NCBI GenBank assembly: GCA_009923785.1
Contig: RFSV01000004.1
Location: 1 to 64,000 of the forward strand
Direction of reading: 5' to 3'
Source of the DNA: Acidimicrobiia bacterium
GTDB lineage: Bacteria > Actinomycetota > Acidimicrobiia > Acidimicrobiales > Ilumatobacteraceae
Length of the DNA: 64,000 bases
Shown: one piece after another, positions 18,075 through 27,161 of the stretch
Position numbering within the stretch: position 1 is the stretch's first letter
Layout: each line of letters begins with the position of its first letter
Position numbers and translations under genes: made by a program
The notes under the pieces: generated by a model
The model's input: the letters and a program-made list of their open reading frames with translations, nothing else
Told to the model about the DNA's origin: nothing
The model's database searches: none

Positions 18075-18184
18075 GCACATCCTTTCTCAGGATTGCCGAG
18101 TCCTCAGGCGAGTCGTCGACGTGGAATGAACGGGCCGTCAGCCAAGGACGACCAAGAAAGCGTGTTGAAAGTCGAACACGACGT

Positions 18185-18229
18185 GTTGTGGGCTGTGGTG
18201 GCGGTTTCCCCTCCACCACAGCCCACAAC
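18185..18229 (-). terminator. Long intercistronic stem-loop between binding protein and permease genes
   Basis: A perfect 17-base inverted repeat, GTTGTGGGCTGTGGTGG (18185-18201) and its complement (18213-18229), with an 11-base loop. It begins 7 bases after the binding-protein stop and lies about 110 bases before the permease start. No T run follows, so a simple Rho-independent terminator is unlikely. Partial termination or 3'-end protection, which would give more binding protein than permease, fits its position and is known in other ABC operons. Confidence 0.72.
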
Positions 18230-18235
18230 GTCGGA

Positions 18236-19759
18236 TCAGCCGTTGGCGCCGAAGTCGAGTTCGGTCCCGGCCACCAGATCGAGACCCGAGAAGTCATCCT
18301 TCACGGGAACGAGCTGGCTGCCGTCCCACTGACTCGCCGAGACGAGCGAGTTGCAGACGGCTACGTACGGGGCGATGGCGTCCTGGCACGAGATTCCGGA
18401 ACCAGCGAAGGCATGGTGATCCTTGGTCGCCTCGAAAGCCGAGACGAGCCCATCACCCGACAGGTTGTCGGCGATCGAGTTGGCGACCATCCAGATCGCC
18501 ATGATTCCTGTGAAGCCCTGGGTTCCAAAGCCCTTGCCCACCGACGTGTCGTCGGATGCGTACTGAGCTCCCTTTTCGTTGTACACGAAAGCCTCACGCT
18601 GCAGCTGGCCGGGCGGAAGCGCCTCGGGAACCAGGATCGACGACGAGCCGATCATGTAGGTGCCCTTGATCTTGTCGCCGAGCTCACCCATGGTGGTCAA
18701 GTCGGTGCAAGCACCGGACAACACGAGAGGAGTCTCGTCGGGTGTCCAGCCCAACTTCAGCATCGAGTTCACGAGCGACCAGCAGTCAGCACCCTGACCG
18801 GAGTAGATGATCACGTCCGGGTCGAAATCGAGAACCTTCTGAGCGTCTGGCGTCACGTCGGCCTGACCCGGGAGGATCGAGACGCCCGTGTGCTCGAGAC
18901 CGGGCATCGAACCAGCGAGAGACGAACTCGAAGCAGTCGAACCGTTCAGCACGTTCATCGGCTTCTTCTCGAGGTCGTGGTAACAGAAGACTCCCGGAGG
19001 AGTGTTGGCCCACGGAACCGCGACCTTGACCGCGTCGGCCGTGCCACCGAGAACTTCCTGCGTGGCGTAGTAGATGAGGCCGGTGTGGACACCGAGACAG
19101 CCACCGCCGCCACCGATGGCGTACACGCCCGCCGTGGTGAAGTCAGCCGGCGAGATCGGTGTACCCACGACGACTGGAATACCGGCTTCCACGAGAATCG
19201 GGAAGTGGTTGCCGAAGAAGTTAAGAGTCGAGTACACGACGAGAGGATTCTTGGCGGCCAATTCGTTGGCGCACTTCTGCGAATCGACCGGTGAAATGGC
19301 CATCTTGCAGACTTCGAGCTTGATCGGACGACCAGGGGTTCCGGTTGCGTAATCCGCACCGATACCGCCCAATTCGTTGTTGATGAAATCGACCGCAGCC
19401 TGAGCCATCACGGTGTACTCCGGGAATGATCCGTTCGGATCGCCTTCGGGGTTCATGATGCCGATCACGACCGGATCACCCGATGCGACGAGAGGACTCG
19501 CTTCAGCGCATTGCAGCGCCTGTTCGAGAGCACCCGCACCGGTGCCGAGTTCGGCGTCCATCGACAGATCGGGCTCGGACGGACATCCGCTGTCCGTCGG
19601 CGCTGTTGTTTCGTCGGTCGAGCCCGAATCGGCGCTCGCCGCGGTGGTCTCCGGAGCACTGGTGGCTTCGGATGATCCCCCGTCGTCTCCCCCACATGCC
19701 GCCATGGTCAAACCGAAGGCAGCAACGAGGGCCGTCAAAGTTTTGGTGCGTCTCAGCAC
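18236..19759 (-). CDS. livK: Branched-chain amino-acid-type ABC transporter substrate-binding lipoprotein
   Basis: 507-residue periplasmic-binding-protein-like lipoprotein. The signal sequence ends in a lipobox, LTMAACGGDDG, with the acylated Cys near residue 22, followed by a Ser/Thr/Glu-rich linker. The rest is the Leu/Ile/Val-binding (peripheral type 1) fold, with VVIGIMNPEGDPNGSFPEY and VIYSGQGADCW regions. It is longer than a typical LivK (about 370). The GTG start has AGGGGGA upstream. In a catabolic island such systems often import aromatic or other non-amino-acid ligands; the ligand here is not known. A palindrome resembling the TetR-side operator lies about 60 bases upstream. Confidence 0.92.
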   Translation of the reverse strand: MLRRTKTLTALVAAFGLTMAACGGDDGGSSEATSAPETTAASADSGSTDETTAPTDSGCPSEPDLSMDAELGTGAGALEQALQCAEASPLVASGDPVVIGIMNPEGDPNGSFPEYTVMAQAAVDFINNELGGIGADYATGTPGRPIKLEVCKMAISPVDSQKCANELAAKNPLVVYSTLNFFGNHFPILVEAGIPVVVGTPISPADFTTAGVYAIGGGGGCLGVHTGLIYYATQEVLGGTADAVKVAVPWANTPPGVFCYHDLEKKPMNVLNGSTASSSSLAGSMPGLEHTGVSILPGQADVTPDAQKVLDFDPDVIIYSGQGADCWSLVNSMLKLGWTPDETPLVLSGACTDLTTMGELGDKIKGTYMIGSSSILVPEALPPGQLQREAFVYNEKGAQYASDDTSVGKGFGTQGFTGIMAIWMVANSIADNLSGDGLVSAFEATKDHHAFAGSGISCQDAIAPYVAVCNSLVSASQWDGSQLVPVKDDFSGLDLVAGTELDFGANG

Positions 19760-19814
19760 AATTTCCCCCTATTCCCCTCCCGACCGGCTGGCCGGGTCTC
19801 CATTTTCTATCATC

Positions 19815-19834
19815 AATTGATCGAACGATCAGTA
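19815..19834. promoter_or_regulatory. Palindromic operator-like site upstream of the livK operon
   Basis: Contains the perfect palindrome TGATCGAACGATCA (19818-19831). Read on the minus strand, the 20 bases TACTGATCGTTCGATCAATT match the site at 52699-52718 beside the TetR gene in 18 of 20 positions. It lies 56 bases upstream of the binding-protein GTG. A shared regulator is inferred. Confidence 0.6.
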
Positions 19835-19854
19835 ACCGAATCGGCGTCTTGCGC

Positions 19855-20682
19855 TCACGAATTCGACTCGCGGTAATCCCCGAACGCCGCATCTCTCTCG
19901 GACAGAGCGGCCGTGACTCCCTTGGCGGCGAAGGATCCCATGTACTCCTTGGACGATTTTTGGTGAAAGCCCAGGGCCTGGATCTCGGCAGTGGCCCGGA
20001 TACCGGCCCGAATACCCATCGCTTCCATCGCCCGATGAGCCGCTCGTTTGTTGAGGGCCAGAAGATCGGCGGGGATCTTGGCCACTCGTTCGGCCACCGC
20101 CAGGACCTCCCGCTCGAGATCCGACGACGCAAAAGCGCGGTTGGCGAACCCGGCGTCGACCGCCTCGACACCCGACATGGAATCCCCGGTCAGGAGCGCT
20201 TCCATCCCCCGCCGAAGACCCATCATCCAGGTCTGCCATTGCATGTCAGGGGGCGACATCAACCGCACCGGCGGGTAGCCGATCTGCGCGTCGGAGGCGA
20301 CGTACACGAGATCGCACGCAGTCGCCAATTCGCTTCCCCCGGCCAGGCAATAACCGTGAACTTGACCGATGATCGGCGTGGACATGTCCCACATCTCGAA
20401 CCAGTTGTTCACCACGTGGCGAGACCACCAGCCGTCGGCGTAGGCACTTGATCGCTCGACATCGGAATTCGGTGATCCGAGGTCGTATCCGGCCGAGAAA
20501 CATGGACCAGCTCCTCGAATGATCATCACCGACACGCCGGCATCTTTGTCTCCTCGTCGCAACTCGTCGAACAAAGCACCACGTAACGCATCATTCAGAG
20601 CATTGCGCTTCTCCGGACGATTCAGAGTGAGACGACGCACCTTGGGTGCCGGGTCGTCGACGATCAGAACTGGTTCGGACAT
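19855..20682 (-). CDS. Enoyl-CoA hydratase/isomerase (crotonase family)
   Basis: 275 residues of crotonase fold. LTLNRPEKRNALND is the N-terminal signature, the oxyanion-hole region is GAGPCFSAGYDL, and the second is GYCLAGGSELATACDLV. The Glu at the SELATACD position is present, but the second catalytic Glu of true hydratases is not obvious in the PPVRLMSPPDM segment, so an isomerase or other crotonase activity is possible. ATG 20682 overlaps the stop of the acyl-CoA synthetase upstream (ATGA), which implies the pair acts on the same acyl-CoA. Confidence 0.87.
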   Translation of the reverse strand: MSEPVLIVDDPAPKVRRLTLNRPEKRNALNDALRGALFDELRRGDKDAGVSVMIIRGAGPCFSAGYDLGSPNSDVERSSAYADGWWSRHVVNNWFEMWDMSTPIIGQVHGYCLAGGSELATACDLVYVASDAQIGYPPVRLMSPPDMQWQTWMMGLRRGMEALLTGDSMSGVEAVDAGFANRAFASSDLEREVLAVAERVAKIPADLLALNKRAAHRAMEAMGIRAGIRATAEIQALGFHQKSSKEYMGSFAAKGVTAALSERDAAFGDYRESNS

Positions 20683-22217
20683 CACTTCTCCCAATACGGC
20701 GCTCGGAGCTTCCGCTTGTTGATTTTCCCCATCGTGTTTCGTCCGAGGTCGGACACGAACTCGACCGAACGTGGGCACTTGTAGTGGCTCAATCCGTTCC
20801 GGCAGAAATCGATGATGTCCTTCTCCGACGGCACCTCGACACCGTCTCGCAGAATGACGAGTGCCTTCAGCTCCTCTCCCATTTCGACGTGAGGAACTCC
20901 GATACACGCGACGTCGAGAACTGACGGGTGCTGCACGAGTACCTGCTCGGCCTCAGCGGGGTAGATGTTGACCCCTCCCGACACCACCATGTCGGAGAAC
21001 CGATCAGTGATGTACACGTAGCCGTCGGCGTCCACGAAGCCGATCTCGCCGAGAGTGAACACACCGGGCGCAATGTTCGCCGCCGCCGTCTTTTCCGGAT
21101 CGTTCGGGTAGACGACACCCCGTCCTGTCGAGTCGACGAAGAAGAGCCGGCCCTCGACACCGGACGGCACATCGTTGCCGTCGTCGTCGAGAACTCGGAC
21201 CGAGAACGGCGGAATCGGCCGCCCAACCGACCCGGGATGCTCCAACCACTCCTGACTGGAGATCTGGCACGTGGTCCCGACTTCGGTCGCTCCATAGGCG
21301 TCGATGAAGATCGGCCCCCACCACTCGATCATCGCCCGCTTCACGTCGACCGGACATGAGGCACCGGTGTGAGCGGCGAGCTTCATCGACGACACGTCGT
21401 ACTTCTGTTTGACCTCGTCTGGTAGAGCAAGGAGACGCACGAAATGGGTCGGCACCATCACCGACGATTCCGTTCGATACTCGTGAATCGCTCGAAGGGT
21501 CGCTTCGGCATCGAACTTTCCGAGAATCACCATGGGTACGCCGCGGACGAGAAGTCGCATGCCGTTCAGCGGTCCGGTGTGATACATCGGCCCGACGACG
21601 AGATGAGTTCCGTAGGCGGCGAAGCGATTGGCCTTCATCCCCTCGAGGTGTTCGGCCATCGTGTCGCCACCGGCGAACATCGTGGGCGGAAGTTCCGTGC
21701 CTTTGGGTCGACCGGTGGTCCCCGACGTGTACAAAAGATTGGCGCGCGGCACGACATCGAGTGGCGGATCGCTCGGATCGCCTCGCTCGAGCCACGTGTC
21801 CCACAATGTCACTCTCTCGTCGGACACGTCCCAGCCGATGACGTCGATCTCGGCACCGTCACGACGCGCCAACTCGGCGGCGGCGACTCCCCTCTCGAGA
21901 GTCTCTGGCCCCACGAAGAGCAGCTTCGATTCGGAGTCCACCAAGATGTAGGCCGCTTCCTCGGCCGTCAGATGAAAGTTGACCGGAACCGTCGAGGCGC
22001 TGCCGAGCAGACAACCGAGATGGGCCAGGGCCGTCTCGGCGGCGTTTTCAGCGAAAACAGCGACGCGCCGGCGAGGACCGAGGTCGCACGTCAATGCGTT
22101 GTTCGCCACACGATTCAAGATGTCACCGACTTCGGCCCACCGATACGTACGACGCGGATCGCGAACAGCAATCTCGTCGGGGCGTGCCAGGGCGAGCTCG
22201 GATGCGAACTGAGGCAT
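20682..22217 (-). CDS. AMP-forming acyl-CoA synthetase/ligase
   Basis: 511 residues of the ANL adenylation superfamily. The P-loop-like A3 motif is LLYTSGTTGRPKGTE near residue 165, followed by YGATEVGTT, the FTLGEIGFVDADGYVYITDR domain hinge, and GGVNIYPAE. The C-terminal catalytic Lys lies in TMGKINKRKL. The enzyme would activate a carboxylic acid to acyl-AMP and then acyl-CoA. A -10-like TAGCGT lies exactly 6 bases before the ATG, suggesting a leaderless transcript. It is followed by the hydratase. Confidence 0.9.
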   Translation of the reverse strand: MPQFASELALARPDEIAVRDPRRTYRWAEVGDILNRVANNALTCDLGPRRRVAVFAENAAETALAHLGCLLGSASTVPVNFHLTAEEAAYILVDSESKLLFVGPETLERGVAAAELARRDGAEIDVIGWDVSDERVTLWDTWLERGDPSDPPLDVVPRANLLYTSGTTGRPKGTELPPTMFAGGDTMAEHLEGMKANRFAAYGTHLVVGPMYHTGPLNGMRLLVRGVPMVILGKFDAEATLRAIHEYRTESSVMVPTHFVRLLALPDEVKQKYDVSSMKLAAHTGASCPVDVKRAMIEWWGPIFIDAYGATEVGTTCQISSQEWLEHPGSVGRPIPPFSVRVLDDDGNDVPSGVEGRLFFVDSTGRGVVYPNDPEKTAAANIAPGVFTLGEIGFVDADGYVYITDRFSDMVVSGGVNIYPAEAEQVLVQHPSVLDVACIGVPHVEMGEELKALVILRDGVEVPSEKDIIDFCRNGLSHYKCPRSVEFVSDLGRNTMGKINKRKLRAPYWEK

Positions 22218-22223
22218 GAGACG

Positions 22224-22229
22224 ACGCTA
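22224..22229 (-). promoter_or_regulatory. Putative leaderless -10 (TAGCGT) for the acyl-CoA synthetase
   Basis: On the minus strand TAGCGT ends 6 bases before the ATG at 22217, the same spacing seen at many other starts in this window. Initiation at or near the start codon is inferred. Confidence 0.45.
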
Positions 22230-22266
22230 GGGCAACGGCCCCACCGGACCGGTCATCGACGAGGGC

Positions 22267-22782
22267 TCACACATCGGGAGAATCGCCGGAACTTTCCAGC
22301 CCGGCTCGGGTATTGAAGAAATCACCCGATAGGTCGGGTGCACCTTGGTAGTGGGGACGGAGAAGTCGTCGTGAGAACAGCCACGAGCCGTCACGCTTCA
22401 CGAAGCCATCGAGGTAGTCGGCGAGCAAGAGCCCTCGATCACCACTCGCGGTCAGGTACCTCTCACTGATCGACCAACGCCCCACGGCCCGCTCGGAGGA
22501 ACCGGTTTCGTACCACGCCTCGCCGTTGTGAACGATCTGAAAGACGGCCGACATTCCACCCATGGCTGCATACCAGAGCTTCACGATCGATTCCTTGCCC
22601 TCCACCAATCGGTTCTTCCCGAGATCCCAGACGGCGTCGACGTCCCAACAACTCGCCCACTGGACCCCGTTGCGATGCACCACAGCGTCGGCATAGCGGT
22701 TGAGCAGTCGGGAGATGGCCGTGTAATCGGCGGCATCGACCGGGACGAGCGAATCAGGCGAACTCGAGGACGAAGGAGACAT
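22267..22782 (-). CDS. SnoaL-like/NTF2-fold protein
   Basis: 171 residues. The pattern DYTAISRLLNRYADAVVHRNG near the N-terminus, a WxxDAVWDLG segment and a C-terminal GSWLFSRRLL are typical of the SnoaL_4 group found beside ring-hydroxylating and steroid-degrading genes. These proteins act as dehydratases, isomerases or small binding subunits; function here is not assigned. It stands alone, divergent from the P450 at 22865. A -10-like TAAACA lies about 12 bases upstream of the ATG. Confidence 0.78.
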   Translation of the reverse strand: MSPSSSSSPDSLVPVDAADYTAISRLLNRYADAVVHRNGVQWASCWDVDAVWDLGKNRLVEGKESIVKLWYAAMGGMSAVFQIVHNGEAWYETGSSERAVGRWSISERYLTASGDRGLLLADYLDGFVKRDGSWLFSRRLLRPHYQGAPDLSGDFFNTRAGLESSGDSPDV

Positions 22783-22852
22783 CCCCCATGTTTAGTCCAG
22801 TTCGAATCGACCTCGACCACCCCTGCTCGCTGAGACACTCCGGCTCGTGCGC

Positions 22853-22858
22853 GACAAT
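22853..22858 (+). promoter_or_regulatory. Putative leaderless -10 (GACAAT) for the P450 at 22865
   Basis: GACAAT ends 6 bases before the ATG at 22865. The conserved spacing is the main reason to think 22865 is the true start of the P450, even though the frame changes within the next few codons. Confidence 0.45.
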
Positions 22859-22864
22859 GGCCTC

Positions 22865-24141
22865 ATGGACTGGACGAGGACCAGCGCGACATCGACCCCG
22901 CCACGCTTTCGCTTCTCGATCCCGCGGTGTCCGAATGCCCGTATCCCGCCTACACAGTTCTTCGGGACGAAGCGCCGGTCTGGAAGGACAACTGGACAGG
23001 GATGTACGTCGTATCACGCTACGAAGACGTGCGCGCCGTACTGCTCGACACCGAACGGTTTCCGAGCGCCCAGCACCGTGGCCGAGTCGATCCCCGATCG
23101 GCGAAATTGCGTCAGCTCTATCGAGACAAGGGTTGGATCCCCGCCCCCACTTTGGCCGCACGTGACGATCCTGAACATCGGGAGATGCGGGGTTTGTTCA
23201 ATCATGCCTTTCGTCCCGCCAAGATTCGTGAACTCGACTCCTTCATCGAATCCCTCGCACATCGACTCATCGACCAGTTCATCGAGAACGAACGATGCGA
23301 TTGGGTACGAGCGTTCGCGATTCCCCTCCCTCTCGTGGTCATCGGACGCCAGATGGGCGTTCCTGAAGATGACATCTGGCAGATCAAGGCCTGGACGGAT
23401 GCGTGGGTCCAGCGGCTTGGGCTCATGCAGAGCGAGGAGGAGGCGATCTGGTCGACTGAACAAGAAATCGCTGCTCAGCACTACTTCCAATCGATCTTCG
23501 AGCGCCTTCGTCGTCGACCCGATGACAGCCTGCTCTCGGACCTTGTCAACACCGAAGTCCCCGAGTGGGGTCGGACTCTCACCGACGAGGAACTCCATGC
23601 CGAGATGATGGCCGACACCTTCGTCGGAGGATCCGAGACGACCACCAACGCCCTAGCCGAAGGGGTTCGCCTTCTGATCGAAAACCCCGATCAATGGGAG
23701 AAGGTGTCCAGCGACCCTGACACCTACGTGCCGTTGCTCGCTGAGGAAGTTCTGCGTCTGGAAGGACCTGTTCAAGGGCTCTTCAGGACTGCGGCAGTCG
23801 ACGTCGAGATGCATGGCGTCGTGATCCCCGCTGGTTCCGTCGTGAACGTTCGCTATGCCGCCGCCAACAGGGACCCCCGCCACTTCGACTGTCCGGAAGT
23901 GATGGACCTCGACCGCGAAAATCTTCGGAGCCACCTCGCCTTCGGTTTCGGTAGCCATCACTGCCTCGGAGCACCCCTCGCACGTCGTGAACTGATTCTC
24001 GGATTTCGTGCCCTGGTCGACCGGGTCGACGACATGTGGTTCGTCGAGGGAAGCAACGATTTCACCCATCACCCGAACTTCTGCCTTCGTGCCCTCAAAG
24101 AGCTCCACATCGGCTTTCGCCCCCGAAAGAGACATTCATGA
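22865..24141 (+). CDS. Cytochrome P450 monooxygenase (probable frameshift just after the start codon)
   Basis: Complete P450 body of about 400 residues: I-helix GGSETTTNAL, ExxR in EEVLRLEGP, and heme loop FGFGSHHCLGAPLARRE. An open frame begins no later than 22870, where LDEDQRDIDPATLSLLD precedes the conserved SECPYPAY. Yet the only ATG/GTG in that frame near the N-terminus is GTG 22927, which would cut off about 19 family-like residues. ATG 22865 fits a leaderless promoter but is in another frame; one missing base among codons 2-4 would join them. The stop overlaps the SDR start (ATGA). First gene of a P450-SDR-Rieske operon. Confidence 0.85.
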
Positions 24142-24932
24142 TCGAAGATCACTCGTCCCGGCCTCTCGTCGAACTCTGGAATCTCACCGGACGCCGTGCC
24201 GTGATCACCGGGGGCGCCGTTGGAATCGGCGCCCAGATCGCGCGACGACTCGCCGAAGCCGGTGCGTCGGTTCTGCTGGCCGACATCGACCAGGCTGCCG
24301 CCGCCGCCATGGCGGCCGACATTGCGGCCACCGGAGGCCAAGCCCTCTCGTCACCCGTCGACATCAGCGACACGACCTCGATCGTCGACCTCGTCGAACT
24401 CGCCATGTCCACGTGGGGCGGCATCGACATCTGGGTGAACAACGCCGGCATTTACCCCACGACCGGACCGGCACTCGACGCCGAGGACGATTTCATCGAT
24501 CGGATGATGGATGTCAACGTGCGAGGAACTTTCGCCTGTTCTCGTGAGGCGGCTCGGCGAATGCGCGGTGGTGTGATCGTCAACCTGGCCTCGACCACCG
24601 GATTCCGAGCCGCTCCCGGCATCAGCGCCTATTCCATCTCCAAACACGCTGTCGTGGGACTCACCCGAGCTCTGGCGCTGGAGTTCGCTCCTCTCGACAT
24701 TCGAGTCGTGGCCGTCGCTCCCGGACCCATCGACACTCCCGGAGTTCGAACCCAGATGACACCCCTCAAAGAAGCGGGTCTCGACGTGGAAGCGGTCATG
24801 GCTCGCAACCCGCTTGGCCGTCGCGGTGTACCGGACGACATAGCCCGGGTCGTGTGTTTTCTGGCGAGCGACATGGCGGCCTGGATCACCGGCGAAGTCG
24901 TGGTCGCCGACGCCGGAAGTCTGGCCGGCTGA
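24138..24932 (+). CDS. Short-chain dehydrogenase/reductase
   Basis: 264-residue SDR. ITGGAVGIGAQIARRL is the cofactor loop near residue 23, the acidic Asp in LLADID favours NAD over NADP, NNAG is present (VNNAGIYPT), and the catalytic Ser-Tyr-Lys appears as STTGF and YSISK. C-terminal ITGEVVVADAG closes the fold. It overlaps the P450 upstream and the Rieske gene downstream (TGATG), so the three products are made together. Oxidation of an alcohol formed by either oxygenase is likely. Confidence 0.9.
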   Translation: MIEDHSSRPLVELWNLTGRRAVITGGAVGIGAQIARRLAEAGASVLLADIDQAAAAAMAADIAATGGQALSSPVDISDTTSIVDLVELAMSTWGGIDIWVNNAGIYPTTGPALDAEDDFIDRMMDVNVRGTFACSREAARRMRGGVIVNLASTTGFRAAPGISAYSISKHAVVGLTRALALEFAPLDIRVVAVAPGPIDTPGVRTQMTPLKEAGLDVEAVMARNPLGRRGVPDDIARVVCFLASDMAAWITGEVVVADAGSLAG

Positions 24933-26182
24933 TGGACTCCGAACTCGTCTCCCGCCTCACCGCGCGGATGCGGTACGAGTTCGAGCGAACCGCTCCTCCC
25001 GAAGGCTTCCCGCAGTTCCCCGACATCCCCGTCGAGCGTTACACAAGTGATGCGTTCTTCGATCTCGAACAAGACGCTCTCTGGCCGAAATGTTGGGTCC
25101 TCGCAGCGCGAGTCGACGAACTCCCTCGACCGGGAGACTTCGTCACTTTCGACTCACTCGGCTCTCCGATGATTCTCATTCGAGGCACCGACGACGTTGT
25201 GAGGGCCTTCTACAACACGTGCCAACACCGCGGTGCTCCCGTCGTACGAGAGACGCGCGGAACCAGCCGACTCCTGCGATGCCAGTACCACTCATGGTCG
25301 TACGACATCCACGACGGCAGCCTCGTCTCCGTACCCGACGAGCGAGACTTCGTCGATCTCGACCGGTCGCTGCGATGCCTGAAAACCGTTCGATGCGAGG
25401 AGTGGGACGGATGGATCTTCGTCAACCAAGACTCCGCCGCGTTGCCACTGCTCGAATGGCTCGATCCGATACCCCACGAACTCGACGAGCTCCAGGGGCC
25501 GCGTCTGTCGACCGTCGCCCGACGGAGTGAAGTGATCCCGTGCAACTGGAAAGTGACCGCTGAAGCCTTCCTCGAGGTGTACCACTTCCGGCACATTCAC
25601 GGCCACGGAGGCGAGAGCATTCTCGACAACCGAGGGGCCGTCATGAGTCTCTTGCCTCGAGGTGCGTCGAGAATGATCACTCCTTTCTCGCGAACGGCAC
25701 AGTCCGCAAACGGAATGACTGCCTGGGACGACTACCAGCACGTCGTCGCCCCAGGATTCACCGATATCGACACGGTCAACGACATGGTTCGGTGCACCAG
25801 TTCCGCCTACTCGATCTTCCCGAATCTCATCACACCGATTGCGGCCTACGGATTCCCCTTCATCACGTTCTGGCCGATCGACAAGTCGAACACTCGAATC
25901 GAATGGACGCATTACTCGCTCGACCGATTCGCATCCGAGGACGACCTGCCGACTCAGTGGACGACGCGCCTCCACAGCTTCGATCAGATCATGCAAGAGG
26001 ATTTCTGGAACATGGCCCCCATGCAACGTTCACTCGAGTCGTCGGCCATTTCCGGAGTTCCGATCAATTATCAAGAACGCCGCATCTGGCACTTCCACGA
26101 GCAGATCGACCGGATGATCGGCCTCGACCGAATTCCCGACGGCATGGGGGTACCACAACTCCTCGCCGACTACGTCGAGTGA
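24932..26182 (+). CDS. Rieske non-heme iron oxygenase, alpha subunit
   Basis: 416 residues. The Rieske [2Fe-2S] site is Cys-x-His-x16-Cys-x2-His, seen as CQHRG and CQYHSW near residues 94-115. The mononuclear iron motif is seen as EVYHFRHIHG near residue 215. The C-terminal domain resembles ring-hydroxylating dioxygenase/carnitine-monooxygenase-like alpha subunits. No beta subunit, ferredoxin or reductase gene is adjacent, so it probably forms homotrimers and borrows electrons. ATG 24932 overlaps the SDR stop. Confidence 0.92.
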   Translation: MDSELVSRLTARMRYEFERTAPPEGFPQFPDIPVERYTSDAFFDLEQDALWPKCWVLAARVDELPRPGDFVTFDSLGSPMILIRGTDDVVRAFYNTCQHRGAPVVRETRGTSRLLRCQYHSWSYDIHDGSLVSVPDERDFVDLDRSLRCLKTVRCEEWDGWIFVNQDSAALPLLEWLDPIPHELDELQGPRLSTVARRSEVIPCNWKVTAEAFLEVYHFRHIHGHGGESILDNRGAVMSLLPRGASRMITPFSRTAQSANGMTAWDDYQHVVAPGFTDIDTVNDMVRCTSSAYSIFPNLITPIAAYGFPFITFWPIDKSNTRIEWTHYSLDRFASEDDLPTQWTTRLHSFDQIMQEDFWNMAPMQRSLESSAISGVPINYQERRIWHFHEQIDRMIGLDRIPDGMGVPQLLADYVE

Positions 26183-26197
26183 CGATCGAACAAGTGA

Positions 26198-26635
26198 TCA
26201 GCGCTGGCGTGCTACTGCAGGGTTGCCCTCGGTCCACATGATCACCAACGTACGGTGGGAAATTCTCCAGCCGTCGGCGGTTCTCACCAGTTGATCCTCG
26301 TAACGGCCGGCAACGATGAAGTTCGGTGAGCCAGGCGCAGCCTCCCGCACGTGCTGGGCCTGGAGATAGCAGCAACTCGTCGCCGTGTCCCCACTGATTT
26401 CGATCCGATGATTCGAGATCATGTGCTGACTGACATCCAGGTGATCGAGTGCCCGACGGACTCTTTCCTTGATCGCCTCTCGACCGTTCAGCTCCTCGGT
26501 CAACATGGCAGTGGCATCGACCAAAAACACGTCGTCGAGAGCCGCCCAGTTCTTGGTGTCGAGCGCGTAGGTGTAGGCCACCGTCACGTCGACGATTTCT
26601 TGACGATCCAACAAGAGTTTGACGTGCTCGTCCAT
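26198..26635 (-). CDS. SnoaL-like/NTF2-fold protein
   Basis: 145 residues with the SnoaL_4 pattern: LLDRQEIVDVTVAYTYALDTKN near the start, then WAALDDVFLVDA, and a C-terminal GRYEDQLVRTADGWRISHRTL. Close in style to the proteins at 22267 and 31967. The ATG lies 6 bases after a TAACGT box. It ends 15 bases from the Rieske stop on the other strand, so the genes are convergent. Function not assigned. Confidence 0.8.
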   Translation of the reverse strand: MDEHVKLLLDRQEIVDVTVAYTYALDTKNWAALDDVFLVDATAMLTEELNGREAIKERVRRALDHLDVSQHMISNHRIEISGDTATSCCYLQAQHVREAAPGSPNFIVAGRYEDQLVRTADGWRISHRTLVIMWTEGNPAVARQR

Positions 26636-26641
26636 GGGATC

Positions 26642-26647
26642 ACGTTA
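26642..26647 (-). promoter_or_regulatory. Putative leaderless -10 (TAACGT) for the SnoaL-like gene
   Basis: TAACGT on the minus strand ends exactly 6 bases before the ATG at 26635. It is divergent from the GACAAT box at 26662, and a small CCGATCGG palindrome lies between the two boxes. Confidence 0.42.
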
Positions 26648-26661
26648 GACCGATCGGACCT

Positions 26662-26667
26662 GACAAT
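26662..26667 (+). promoter_or_regulatory. Putative -10 (GACAAT) for the VOC-family gene
   Basis: GACAAT ends 8 bases before ATG 26676, giving a leaderless or near-leaderless transcript. It pairs back to back with the promoter of the neighbouring SnoaL-like gene. Confidence 0.35.
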
Positions 26668-26675
26668 CTGTGGAC

Positions 26676-27161
26676 ATGAATTCGTTCCGGTCAGGTCCCC
26701 GCCAAATGGCCTTCAGTGCACCCGATCTGGACGAATCGACGTTGACGTCGTGGCGACGACGACTCGGAACCGGCCCTTTCGTGATCGTTCGACACGTCGA
26801 GCTCGACAGCTGCCTCGTTCACGGACAACCCGCCGACTTCGACCATTCCTCGGCGTTCGCGCAGTGGGGAGAAATGATGATCGAGTTGATCGTCGAGCAC
26901 AGTCGGCCTCGAGTCGGTCCGGTTGACGGAATCCATCACGTGGCGTTCATCGTCCCGTCGATCGACGACGCAGCCGAGAACTGCTCCGAACTCGGCTGGC
27001 CGATAGCCCTCGACGCGACGACGAAACGCGGACAACGGTTCATGATGTTCGATGCACGACACGACCTCGGACATCTTGTCGAGGTCTACGAAGCCACACC
27101 GGAATTGGTCGGCTTTTACCAGTACGTGCGACGCCTTCGAGACGACGAGATCAACTCATGA
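26676..27161 (+). CDS. VOC/glyoxalase-superfamily protein
   Basis: 161 residues of the vicinal-oxygen-chelate fold. The second half is typical: GIHHVAFIVPSIDDAAENC, then RGQRFMMFDAR and LGHLVEVYEATPELVGFY, which hold candidate metal ligands (His in HHVAF, Glu in VEVYE). The N-terminal half (MAFSAPDLDESTLTSW) is the first beta-alpha module. ATG 26676 is chosen over GTG 26670 by promoter spacing. The C-terminus overlaps the end of the convergent carotenoid oxygenase by 11 bases. Reaction unknown; lyase, isomerase or dioxygenase are all possible. Confidence 0.8.
   Translation: MNSFRSGPRQMAFSAPDLDESTLTSWRRRLGTGPFVIVRHVELDSCLVHGQPADFDHSSAFAQWGEMMIELIVEHSRPRVGPVDGIHHVAFIVPSIDDAAENCSELGWPIALDATTKRGQRFMMFDARHDLGHLVEVYEATPELVGFYQYVRRLRDDEINS

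Noticed and set aside
18062-19294. 410-residue plus-strand open frame opposite livK
   Set aside because: No motifs and spans the hairpin and binding-protein gene; the lipobox is on the other strand.
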